The translations under genes and the position numbers were made by a program. DNA of 64,000 nt, taken from positions 217,159,271 through 217,223,270 of the forward strand of contig CM060947.1 in the NCBI GenBank assembly GCA_030765055.1, given 5' to 3'. Of this stretch, positions 27,230 through 37,805 are shown piece by piece. Under the pieces are notes generated by a model, which was given only the letters and a program-made list of their open reading frames with translations, ran no database searches and had not been told where the DNA came from. Origin of the DNA: Mantis religiosa. Its lineage: Eukaryota > Arthropoda > Insecta > Mantodea > Mantidae. Each line of letters opens with the position of its first letter. Position 1 is the stretch's first letter.

Positions 27230-27350
27230 TACCAGTTATGCAAAATAAATTTAAAAGGAAAAAAAGTAAGAGGCTAGTACCGAAAATTAAAAATGTGCAG
27301 ATATCTTAAACATATGATATTTTAACCAAAATCGTTAGTTATTTTTGACA
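27230..27350 (-). repeat. Diverged dispersed repeat (core module, inverted)
   Basis: Read on the minus strand, GGTTAAAATATCATATGTTT, AAGATATCTGCACATTTTTA and the TGCATAACTGGTAAAT string (rc of 27229-27244) correspond to the core module at 2899 and 8738. Confidence 0.5.
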
Positions 27351-29769
27351 AAATAAACATTTTCCTAAAGTTTTCAAAGTAAACGGTTAGTCTGGAGAGG
27401 GGGAAATTTAACATCCTTGGAATATGCTGAACTTGAACATCAACTGATTTCTGGCCGACTTTTCATTTTTGAGTTATGCTGTGCACAGAGACAACAAAAG
27501 ACAATTTTACTAAAACTGCATGTTTGGGTTCAGGAACCTCAAAACATATATTTCATGCGAAATTTCATATTTAGGACTTTTGGGTGGCATACTATACTTT
27601 CCGCACTTAATTTACATAATACAGAAAGTACAAACTGAAAGAGTTATTATTGATTTCTACTTTGCATTTAAATTACTTTTTGTTTGCTAAAACTAAATGG
27701 AACTTGAATTAGCTTAAGTCACTTGGAAATGATGAATGATGTTATTTCCAGAGTACAAAGTCCTAAACTGCCACTTAACTGTTCCTTTATCTAAAACGTG
27801 AGAAGATCAAATTTCACGACTTCTATAAAGATACGGAGAAAGTACGGCGATAAAGCTATGACTTTTGAGAACTGATAACCGTTTATGTTAAAGCACATAA
27901 GGAAACAGGTTTTATGCATGAACATTTCTGAAAGCTTCTTTAAGTCAAGATACAACAAAAATGTTAACTGTTTTAATCACCGAACTGACTACATTCAAAG
28001 TCTGGTAACACTGCCCAAAGAAAATCCGTCCTCACCTCATATGCCTTCAAAAGTACCTGAGTACAATTGGATATCTGAGTTTGTAGCTTAAGAAACAAAG
28101 TGTTACAGGAAATGGCGCCAGAAATAAATCCAGATCATTAAATGTTGCGGGAGTCCACGAAACTATAAATAGTTTCAACTATTAATTAGAAATACTTATA
28201 TAATTTGCAGCAGTTGAAAAACATATGGACTGCATATGAAAAATGTTTTATACACCTCACTTGAATGGTGAAAAATATTCAAGCAATTAAACAAAAATGT
28301 GGACAAACGCAGCTTTCAGTGTAAATTATAGTGCATTTCTGTCATTTTTAGAGCTTTATATAGCAAGCAAAGCCCAATGTTAACACAATGAAGCAAAATT
28401 TGCTTTACTAGACCATTCGTTTGTAATATTTTCAATTTCATATGAAGTTGTGACACTAAAGGAAGAAATTAATCCATACTGATGCACAGTATTCATTAAC
28501 TTCTATATACTATTCTTACAATTTTTTTAAAAAAAATTATATCTACATCTTATTAATTCAGGTAAACTGTCATTACACATTTACAAAGTTCTTGTATTAC
28601 AAGACTACAGTGGCTTAGAACAGTCTGTCCTTTAAATTCATATAGCTTAGCGATGGCCTTGATATATCAATAGTCATAGCGCCTTAACAGTTGGAAGCTA
28701 TAAATTATTTGGCAATTCAAACCAGTTACCATAAACAATTCGGAAACGGTTAATGCCACACATGTTTACATAAACTCTGTGTTTTAACTGTCCTAGGCTT
28801 GTGCATTAACTTTTTTTTATTTTTTATTTATTTTTTTCCCTAGAAACATACAAAAGTCACTCACAAAAAAGAGTACCTCAAAGGCTATTCCCAAATAATT
28901 TAAGATATGTATTAATTTTATTTGTCACGCAAATATGAACTTAACGGTATGCAAACAAAATCCTTAAAAGTTATTTTCAGAAAATAAAAAATTACAAGTT
29001 TTCCATGCAAAGGGTAATTATTTGTAGTGGGCTGATTTTAATGTAAATCTTGGTGTTACATTCCTGGATCGGTTGGACACTCAAGTTCAGGGCTTTCACT
29101 TACAGGACTGTATTACTGAAACCAGCTATGACCGTCTACAAAAATTGCTGAGGCAGGTAGGCAAGCAAGTTTGTCCAAGCAGGATTGGAAACTGAAGCCA
29201 AGATGCGTTGAAGCGTGTAACCTTATGCAAACGGAACCTGCTTATGCGACCCTGACTCTACAGGTGCAACAACTGTGTGATGTGTGTATTTGGAGAAATT
29301 TCCACCTAACGGTAACTGACACAACGAATTATTTACAGAAATCTCTTACTTCTCTGTAAGCGTGTTTTAAGGGGACTACACCCGATATCTCTTCCTGCAA
29401 AACAGATGCACTATCCAGAGTCCTTCCTTTTCTTCGTATTGTATCTCATACACGGAAATGCAAACAAAAGGAATAGCATCCGCTAATCCTTTAACCCTGT
29501 CAAATGCATTAAAGTTCACAATTAAAATGTATTTTCGGGCGTAATCTTTTATTTATTCCGCCCTTTGAGGAGTTGATAAGCATGGTAAACAGAAGTCACG
29601 ACAAAGACCTTGAAACCCGACACTTCCTAAAAGCGTAAAGCTAAGTCAAAATACACCAAGAATATTTCTAATTGAATTCAAGAAGAAAATTCAGTTATAT
29701 GAACATGATACCTTACCCTAACAACTCAAATATTTCAAAGCTTTCCCTTTAAATATCGACTATATTTAC
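27351..29769. other. AT-rich DNA without a gene
   Basis: Frames at 27417-27638, 27885-28091 and 29171-29359 (+) are short and lack motifs. No RNA gene or repeat end recognised. Confidence 0.5.
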
Positions 29770-30245
29770 TTCTTCTTATTCTTCTTCTTCTTCTTCTTCT
29801 TCTTTCTCTAACTCCTTTGTGCTGTTAAGCGTGGAGTAGAAGCCTCTTCTACACATTTCCTCCACTTTTCTCGGTCCATCATCATTCTCTTCATTTCTGT
29901 CATGGTTTTCCCTCTATCCTTCCCTAACTTCTCAATGTATTCCTGATACAACATGCGTGGCCTTCCCCTAATTCTTTTACCTTCTGGTCTTGCTTCTAAA
30001 TATTGTTTGGGTTTTCCGAGGCTCGTTGTATCTCTCTGAATCCACTTCTTACTTCAGGTGGGGGATTAGCCCAACGCTGAAGGCCCGTTACCTCGGACAA
30101 CTGGGCTCCCAATACTTATATCCCCTCGGGAGCCCGGGTGGCCCAGTTATACACTCGGATATTGGGTTGGAAAGGTAGGCTTATAGGTAAGGATAGCGGA
30201 CAGCTACTCCTATTAGTCGCCTCTTACGACAGGGACGACTATATT
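29770..30245 (-). pseudogene. 3' end of a non-LTR retrotransposon (LINE)
   Basis: On the minus strand from about 30010 the reading RPRMLYQEYIEKLGKDRGK and then MMMDREKWRKCVEEAST ends in a stop and runs into a (GAA)n-type tail (rc of 29770-29805). The basic 'GRPRM' block and the 'W+...A..P' ending are typical of LINE reverse-transcriptase C termini. Upstream (30050-30245) lies a CTGTCGTAAGAGGCGACTA string and other GC-rich sequence that appears to belong to the same element. The palm domain is absent, so it is a 5'-truncated dead copy. Confidence 0.6.
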
Positions 30246-31618
30246 TACGAAAGGGCAAACCATCACTTTGACATTATTATTAAAAAAAAGTGCAAGTCCC
30301 CTGAATACTAATACTACATGAAGATCCAAATTTAAACATTTATAAGTATTTTATAACCTAAGTACATCAAAACTGCTTCTCTGTGATGATTTTTTTTTTA
30401 TTATTATTTTACATATCTGGGGCCTTTGCTTCATTTTGCTTTACACTTAGTTTTAATTATTTTGCTATGAAACACACATTCACTCCAAGAGTCATTCTTT
30501 TATAGAGGACAGAAGCAATACAGGATGTAAGTATCTTTACTACTGCATAAAACTGAAGGTTCCAGAATTGCTCTAGTTGGCTTCCTCCTATTTCAATGAA
30601 TGCTCCAAGCCCACCGTTTTATGCTATCGTGTACTGAGTTGCAAATTCCTGGAATGTTTCGTATTTGGTCAAATTGGCGGTCTCTCAGAGACTCTGTACA
30701 AGAGTTGCATGTACCCATACCAAGAAAGAACATTACAAGGTCACATCTTGTTAACCACGATATTGCAGCTGCGTTTGGAGGAGGGAGCTATGGTTTTCTT
30801 GACAATGATTACCTTGTCAAGGCCTACGATCCGTAAGAACCGAGAAGCAAGGCGATAGTACATACACATGTACAGCTGCACAATGAAATACACTGGATAT
30901 GAATCCCTCTGGCAATCTTGTAAATGCAGATCGGATCGCTAATCGGCGTAAAAATTCAGGTGAGAAACTGGAATTATTACTTCTCATTTGGATATTTTAA
31001 TGCCTCGAAGTTATTTCCCTTTTTTTTAATAATGATTTAAAATTCTTAAAAATCGGCTTTTGTCCAACAAGACCAGGACTACGAAAATGGATAAGGGATA
31101 AACGTAATTTAACCCTTGCCCAAATTATCAATCGAGTAGTAAATTTGTCTGAAAATAACGCTGTATCCATCGCCTTGGTCTCACTGATAAATGCCATATG
31201 CGAATTTCTTAGTCCGGAAAAAGCTTCAAAGTGCCACTGTCGAGTTCTTCTACTTTTGATCCGAAGACAGTGAAGAATTTAACTGATCTTGTTTATAAGA
31301 AGTGATTTTGGTATGCTAGGAGCTAGCAACGCACTACTCTCAATTGTTTCTTTGCTTGCGAGATGCGAACTTCACTCTTTGCTTTATCAAGCTCTCTGAT
31401 TAGTAATCGGATATGCACCATTATCATCAATTGAAAATGAAATGCTTTGTTGCGCTAAGCTGTTTATGTAGAAACTCTGCTTCACAAAGAACTTTTGTTC
31501 AATTAAAAGAAAATCGTTATTAACATGCAAACAATGTTAAGTACTTACCTAAAGCATACGATGGTTACAAGGAATCAACGTACCTGAAAAAAGGCGAAAC
31601 AAATGAGTTAGTTTTGTT
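30246..31618. other. Interval with unassigned short frames
   Basis: Frames at 30577-30858 and 30600-30836 (+) overlap in different phases around a piece of mixed composition (NHDIAAAFGGGSYGFLDNDY in one), and 30997-31197 (-) is another. I do not recognise a family. They may be one old frameshifted mobile-element gene. Confidence 0.3.
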
Positions 31619-31705
31619 ACTTTACGTCCTCCAATGTTAAGTCATATCGGACGATAAATGAAATGGGAAAACCCCCGGAAAAGCCTAATACAGGTAACTG
31701 GCAGA
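31619..31705 (-). repeat. SINE-A fragment with internal deletion
   Basis: Plus-strand TTTACGTCCTCCAATGTTAA and TCATATCGGACGATAAATGA are the inverted SINE-A tail; the match resumes at AAACCCCCGGAAAAGCC and AGGTAACTGG after loss of about 80 bp. Confidence 0.65.
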
Positions 31706-31867
31706 AATAGGATATTAATGGACGGTTCTAGAATGGCACCAACCAAGGGTTCCCAGACCAAGAAGAACACCTACTTGAAGAAGGTGCGCCGACTAATATC
31801 CTATACAAGTGACAATAAGACATTATTTATACCACCAAGTTTCGCCGCGAAGAGACCCTCGTTCCAC

Positions 31868-32085
31868 CGTATCGTGAGTGGTAGCGGTCTGCCTCAGGTT
31901 CAAAAGGTCTCGAGTTCGAATCTCGGTCAGGGTGAGTCATCTGGATAACATTTTTTTTACCAAGATTTTTCCTTGTCTTAAAAGACGAATCTCGTGTAAG
32001 TCTAAGCTCTATGGACCCTGGGCTCATTTGAGCATCATTTCACCCATTTTATTCATTGTCCAATATGACTTAACGTAAATTAAAA
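31868..32085 (+). repeat. SINE-A, diverged copy
   Basis: A damaged head is followed by GAGTTCGAATCTCGGTCAGG, CTCTATGGACCCTGGGCTC and ATATGACTTAACGTAAATT. It has more substitutions than the copies at 43.5 and 53.6 kb. The frames on both strands over it are artefacts. Confidence 0.8.
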
Positions 32086-33599
32086 ACAAGTATAACATTA
32101 TGTACCCTGAGATGAAACTAGAGGTAGAAGAAGAAACATTCTAACATTTTTCTACTCATCTAGAAAAACTACAAAATAAAATCCTAAGGCCAGGGTGGTC
32201 AGCCCAAAGGGTTCGAACCCAGCACCTCCAGAATGCAAGCTTCACATCAAATGCGCCATAGATTAAAACGTCTTTATTGCAATAACAGCTGACTTACGGT
32301 AAAGAAAGCTCGGAGCAGCGTCACAAAGTCTATCACAACCCTTAAACTCTTTAAACCACCTTTGCAAAGTAAATAATGTCACCGCTTCCAAAAATCTCTG
32401 TACATTTATGTCAACATCGTTTAAAAACAAACATTTGGATTCAACTAATTTGTGAAGTTACAATCTGCTACCAGATTAAATGCACACCAATACCTAAAAT
32501 AAGTACCCAATATATACCAAAAGTGTGGTGTGTACTAACTAAAACAGACTGCATAACAGAACTTATAAGACATCGTTTAAACTGACATCGCAAATGTGAT
32601 GTTCACAGTAGCAAAGCAAAACCAGCTCCTATCGCCTGATTTCATCATTGGAAAGATATTCTTGTCTTTGATTGACTAGAACCAGATAACGATCTCTACA
32701 CCAGCCAATAAACATGAGGTCATGCCATGCCATGTGGTGTTTGGCTGGCTGTATTTAGCCAGAAGGTTTTTGCTGCGTGTCCACCCGTTAAGGGTTTTGC
32801 CGCAGGTAAGGTATAGAATTCGGGATGTTGTAGGATGAGATGTGGGTTTTTAGATTTTTGTTTGTTATGAGGTTACAGATTTGTATCTAGGGGTTGACTG
32901 CCATCCCGCTTCCTTCTATTAGGAAGTAATCTTAGCTAGCTTTGGCCAATCAGTCATCACTATATCTTTCTAATGTAAGATAAATTAAGTAATAGGAGCT
33001 AGTTTCGCTTTATTGCTGAGAACCTTAGCTGCGATGTAAGTCTAATTATAAAATGGACTGTACTTGAGATAAATTGCCACCTCTTTAGGCAGTACGAGAC
33101 ACTAGAAACGCAGGGTTGGAGCACTCCAGTGCTTGGAGCACCACTTGTAAGTGTTTGAGCCACATCTTGTGATTCTTAAGGAATGTGCTTAACCTTGATG
33201 GGCTTTATGCTCAAGTGTTTTGTTGAACACAGGGATCCTAGAACATCTTTCGAGATGTCTCTAAATTTCATTCCTTGCCTTGGTCTCCTTTAAAGATAAA
33301 TAACTGGAATTAGTTGGAGGACAACAGTGTGTAAATCTTCCATTTACTCAATCCCGAGTTACAGACTTATAAACGACTTAAAGCTCATAAATAGTAGACA
33401 AGCTTTGCGATCATACGCTGGTTGAATTCACATAAAGGTAATTGCTTAGCTATATTTTACCAGCATTTGTTTATTTTTTCCACTACATAAGATACCTATT
33501 AGTTAGAGAAGGCAGTGCATGCCACCAAAACATTCGATGCCTTTCGTCGGAAATGATTTCAAACCCTATTTAAAAAATTACTTTTAGAAAGTGTCAACT
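32086..33599. other. Unannotated interval with one tRNA-like box
   Basis: The minus strand of about 32199-32240 contains GCTGGGTTCGAACCC, a B-box-like string, perhaps a SINE relic. At 32700-33320 the composition is less AT-rich and lacks open frames; I could not relate it to anything else here. The frame at 32376-32585 (+) is unassigned. Confidence 0.4.
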
Positions 33600-33880
33600 C
33601 AAAAATGAAAAGTCTGATAAATATGACTAAAACAGCATACATTTAAAAAATTTACATGACGTAAAATGTACTCTTGAATTTTCAGGGAATGGCCTCTAAA
33701 GTTTTCTTCATTTAAAAGGAATTTTATAACTCTTGTATAACGTTTAAAACAGACAGGCAACAGCTTACCACAAAAAATATGCACAAGTTTAAAACTACAC
33801 AACCTCAATTAAATAACTTTACGTTGCATTATCGTTTCCGAGAAAACCTTTGTTTTTGGTTTGAATCTTTTAATATTTTC
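33600..33880 (+). repeat. Diverged dispersed repeat (core plus module 2)
   Basis: CTCTTGAATTTTCAGGGAAT, GGCCTCTAAAGTTTTCTTC and TTTTATAACTCTTGTATAAC match the core; CGTTTCCGAGAAAACCTTTG (about 33833) is module 2. The minus frame at 33599-33808 is an artefact of this repeat. Confidence 0.55.
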
Positions 33881-34500
33881 TAGTGCTGCTGCTATTCAGT
33901 TGTTTTTGCTATGTCATTTCAACGCATAGCAACCCATCTTAAACACCTGACAACCCCTGTCTCCTTTTGGCATAACAAAAGGTGTAATTAAACGATTTAT
34001 GCAAACATTTACCTTAACAAGCATAATCTGTAGAACCTGTATAAAAAAATAAATGATAGAACAAGTTATTCGATATTTTACAACTATCGTGCATTTTAAA
34101 GTAGCTGGTCTCTACTCCTTGCAAAAGTTATTTATATCATGTTCATCTAGTTTGAACTACTTCTGAATTTATAACACAAAGAACCTCAAGTTTCAAAAGG
34201 CTCAACGGCATCATAATATAATACGTTTAGTGTTATGACGTCAGAACGTGAGCCTGAATCTTAAATAGCAGTTTTCCTTTCTTACCGTATTGCTTTAAGC
34301 TTGAAATTTGATATAATGGCACAATATGAAAGTTCATACTATTCACGTAGTATAAAGGTATGTCGGCAGTAATTAAAATTAATATTCTCGGCGCACTTTA
34401 TTACTCTTAAATAATGAATCCTATCTACAGCACTAACCCTATCCATTCAATTAAACAAGCAATTACATTACACAAATATGAATATTTGTAAGAAAATTCA
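33881..34500. other. AT-rich DNA without a gene
   Basis: Nothing recognised. Confidence 0.5.
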
Positions 34501-34672
34501 CTTATCTTAAGAAATTGGTGTTAATTCTTCTTTCTAATGGAGATCGATTTCAAAAACAGTTCTCATCATCAGTCCATCATCAAATTTATTGATGGACTGA
34601 CGATGAAAACAAACTGTTTTTGAAATCGTTCTCCATTAGAAGTAAGAACTAACACCATTTTCTTAAGACAAG
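34501..34672. mobile_element. Long palindrome (fold-back element) with hammerhead-like core string
   Basis: The left half (34501-34584) and the right half (34590-34672) are inverted copies with few mismatches; they meet at a short AT-rich loop, so the single strand would form a hairpin of about 75-80 bp. The centre holds GATGGACTGACGATGAAAAC, in which CTGACGA (34597-34603) and GAAA (34622-34625) flank a short self-complementary stretch (AAAAC/GTTTT), reminiscent of a hammerhead-ribozyme catalytic core. Helices I and III are not convincing. The right edge abuts and truncates the mariner remnant at 34673. Confidence 0.75.
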
Positions 34673-34932
34673 TGAAGTTGTCGATCCTCTCTCACAATGG
34701 CAGCAGCAGTGTTGATGTTTTCTTCCGTAAGAGCAGTAACTGGAGCACCGTCCACGTTCCTTTGAAATTGCCTCCCCTCTTTAAACATTATAAACCACCT
34801 TCGATCTGTGCTGTAGGGAAGAACAGACTCTCCATAGGTCTCCTGTAACATTGTATAGGCCTCAACTGAAGATTTGTTGACACGAAAGCAGAATTTCAAA
34901 GGCGCATATTGTTCCTTGCGTGTTACCTCCAT
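34673..34932 (-). pseudogene. mariner/SETMAR-type transposase, N-terminal fragment
   Basis: The minus-strand frame starts at ATG 34932 and reads KFCFRVNKSSVEAYTMLQ, then MFKEGRQFQRNVDGAPV, then NINTAAAIVREDRQ. This is the paired helix-turn-helix start of mariner transposases (usual pattern: FCF..GKSA.ET...L...YG, ...W...FK.GR.......GR.......N...V...V..DR). It stays open for 87 codons and ends exactly where the palindrome begins. The catalytic DD(34)D domain is missing. It would have bound the element's inverted repeats. Confidence 0.85.
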
Positions 34933-36139
34933 TACAGCGGTAGGCGATACAGAACATGTCTGAAATTGCCTGGTTCTTACAGGCGGAAACCAGGAGTACC
35001 AACAATGAAATTGCTACGACGTGTTTGTTTCACATTAAGCTAACAGAATATTATAATAATTCTTTATTGAACAGCCCTCATATTATGTATAATGCAATAA
35101 AAATAAAATACGACATTAAGTCCAGGAAAAAGAGCTATGAAATTTTCACCTGTTTTCATTTTTAGTTGACAAACATACTCCTTTCGTATGGCAGCTCTGA
35201 CAACTAATTTTTATACGAACATTTGACCATATTAACGTTAATAATTACGAAGGATCCAAAAGCATCCGAACAGCTGCACGGTGTTTTTCCTATTCGCACA
35301 CGGAAACATAACATCTGCTATGTCTGTGCAGTAGGTCGTTGACAGTGATATTGTGTGGTTTATTATTTTGTCCTGTATTTAGCCACAGAAGTTATTATGG
35401 CTCAGATTTGTTTTCTGGTGTGTTTATTTATGATTTGTATGTGTTAACGCAGTCAGCTCGCCAAGTGAAAGTACGATTTGCAGAAAGATTTTCAGGTGTA
35501 AAAGTTCCAGGTCGTGCAAACATTCCATGAACTTTACAAGAAGTGTCAGGCCTCAGTAAGCGTTCAGAGTAAGAAATCTAAAAGACGGAACGGTCATTGC
35601 TTGGAGAATTCCCCCCCAAAATCGCTTAGTAGTCTTTCACAACAGGCAGACATTTCTTAAGGCGGGTCTGTGCAAAGAGCTACTAAATTGCTGAAGTTAA
35701 AACCTCATAAAATAGCTGTGGTTAAGTACCACGAAGTATTGTCTTAAAATTAACAATTTTATTGCATCATTAGTGCATAAGTTGGAAATTATACAGCGTA
35801 TTTCAAAGATTTAGTCAGCATAAATAAATGCCTGTTTCAGATACTTCTAGTGCATACAAGATGTGAGTCACTACTTCTCAACCATAATTGAAGAGCGTTG
35901 TTTCAAAACTCGATGGATACACAAAATGCGTTTCTGAAAACAAAATGTTTTTTTTTTCTATTTATTGGCAATACTAATTGGTTAGCACAGCAACTATATT
36001 AATCATTCTATTCTCCTTCATGAAACTGTCTCATTGAATGTGAAAAGAAACAAATAGCATAGTTTAACTATTGCAAATATTAGGTTTGAAAATAAAGAGT
36101 TGTTTTCAAAAGCCGATAGATGCTGATTAAACTTTTCTA
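34933..36139. other. AT-rich DNA without a gene
   Basis: Frames at 34956-35165 and 35339-35530 (+) show no domain. The mariner 5' end and terminal repeat were expected near 34933-35100 but could not be recognised. Confidence 0.45.
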
Positions 36140-36330
36140 GCGCCTCACGTTCAAGAGGTCCCGAGTTAGAATCTCGGTCAGGGTGAGCTACCTGGATAAG
36201 GATTTTTACGGGGTTTTTCCTTATCCTAAAAGACGAATGTCGGGTTGCTCTAAGCTCCATGGACCCTGGACACATTTAAGCAAAATTTTACTCATTTCAT
36301 TCACCGTCCGATATGACTTAACTTCTGTTG
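36140..36330 (+). repeat. SINE-A copy, head partly lost (first half of an inverted pair)
   Basis: Starts within the head at GCCTCACGTTCAAGAGG and continues through GGTCAGGGTGAGCTACC to CCGATATGACTTAAC. It faces the inverted copy at 36338-36520 tail to tail. Confidence 0.85.
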
Positions 36331-36337
36331 TTGTTGT

Positions 36338-36538
36338 AATTTACGTCCTCCAACGTTAAGTCATTTCGTACGATGGATGAATTACGTGAAATGATGCTCA
36401 AATGAGTTCGGGATCCGTGGACCTTAGAGTTACCCGACATTCATCCTTCAGGATAAGGGAAAAGCCCGGAAAGATCTTATCCAGGTAACTCACCCTTACC
36501 GAGATTCGAATTCGGGACCAACTTAACGTTGGAAGACA

Positions 36539-36601
<63 letters not shown>
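36338..36601 (-). repeat. Inverted SINE-A copy followed by a third tail and poly(A)
   Basis: 36338-36518 is SINE-A on the minus strand, ending in the B box region (GATTCGAATTCGGGACC on plus). It is joined directly to a plus-strand SINE-A tail, AACTTAACGTTGGAAGACAT, which runs into a 53-base poly(A) (36548-36600). The order plus copy, minus copy, plus tail, poly(A) suggests a template-switched or rearranged insertion. Confidence 0.8.
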
Positions 36602-36603
<2 letters not shown>

Positions 36604-36896
36604 GAGCGAGAAATTAATACATGAAAAGTTGTTATTTTTGTCATTTATTGTTTTTGTTACTTTTTATTTATGTATTTATTATTTTTTAATTATTTTCACC
36701 TTTTCATAATACATAATGTGTTATACAACCAACATATTAAGGTCCACAAAGATTATTTTATTAGGTATAAACTTAGAAACAAATCACTGCTACATTCACA
36801 ATAACAATATAATATTTTGTTTTATTTATATAACAAGCATATTGAATACATATAAAGAAATTTCAAACAATATGAATATCTAAGCTTTAACCCTTA
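36602..36896. other. AT-rich spacer
   Basis: T-rich and A-rich short runs only; no feature recognised. Confidence 0.5.
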
Positions 36897-37805
36897 TTAG
36901 TGCCTTCTAGTACATCTTTATAAAATTCTTTTGTAGTTTCAAACAATTTAGCTAGATTTTGAACATCCTTTTTCTTTTCTTTGCTCACTCTATTAATTTT
37001 AGGAACATTTTGAGATCGAAGGAATTTGATCTGCCAATCTTCATCAGTCCCATTTTGCATGGTATACAGAATGAAAGATTGAAGAATTTGTAAAATATGT
37101 ATTTATATTTTGACAATAAGCAGACTGGTAGATTTCTTAATCTTCTTTTGTTGGAAAAGCTGATCCACATTTTTCTAATTTTAAGTTCTTGAGGTAAATA
37201 TCCTTCGATTTTGTTCTTCCATAGTGGCTTTCTCTACATCTCTACTTCTAAATGTCTTGCTTTATAGCAGCAGAAATGCCCTTCCGTAATTTTCCTGTTC
37301 TGTCACCTCCCCTGGTTTCTCTCGGCGCAATCCCAAATAAGTGAAATTTTCTAGCCAGGAGGGATAATCTATCTTTTGACACCCCTGTGATTCCTTGGAA
37401 GCTTGCAGCGCATACAGACAATACTCGGCCATCATTAGTTCTCACACTGTATTTAATGCTAACAGTCTGCTTTCTATTTGCTGCTTTTTTCTTCACCACT
37501 CTGCGTTTAGGAGACGCAATACTCATAAATTTCATAAGAAATTTATCTTGATCTATTTTGTTGAGCACGGAAAGATGTTGGTGAAATCCAGTTATATCAT
37601 TATAAGTCAAATGGGCTACATCACAGTGCTTACGCCCTTTACTTTTAGGATTTCGTGGCGTGCACTCAAGACCATGTGAACATGAAATTGCTGGAGTATG
37701 AGCTTTCCCTGACTTGCATTTTGATTTCCTTTCCTTGCTTTTGCAATTCCTAACTCCCGCGCATTCTGTGACTGGTACAGTTTCACAGGCAGAGCTCCTG
37801 TCCAT
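36897..37805 (-). pseudogene. Decayed gene of an uncharacterised, repeat-like insect protein family
   Basis: The minus-strand frame starts at ATG 37805 and stays open for 185 codons. An N-terminal Cys/Lys-rich segment is followed by AHLTYNDITGFHQHL and then LNKIDQDKFLMKFMSIA; next comes KRRVVKKKAANRKQTVSIKY, then VCAASFQGITGVSKDRLSLL, which looks helix-turn-helix-like, then RETRGGDRTGK. After stops at 37248 and close by, the same phase reads CRESHYGRTKSK; a one-base shift gives GYLPQELKIRKMW, and another frame gives YKYIFYKFFNLSFCIPCKMG. I recall this layout (ESHY block, YLP..L.I.KMW block, F.LSF..P block) from a multicopy insect/cnidarian protein family of unknown function, possibly transposon-borne. 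The two stops and frameshifts make this copy non-functional. Confidence 0.6.

Noticed and set aside
30577..30858. Possible conserved gene
   Set aside because: Two phases overlap, no domain was recognised, and no start or splice context supports it; noted only as an unassigned interval.
31658..32078. Overlapping frames on both strands as genes
   Set aside because: They read through SINE-A copies and share SINE-derived peptides with frames at 7107, 36018, 53708 and 56144.
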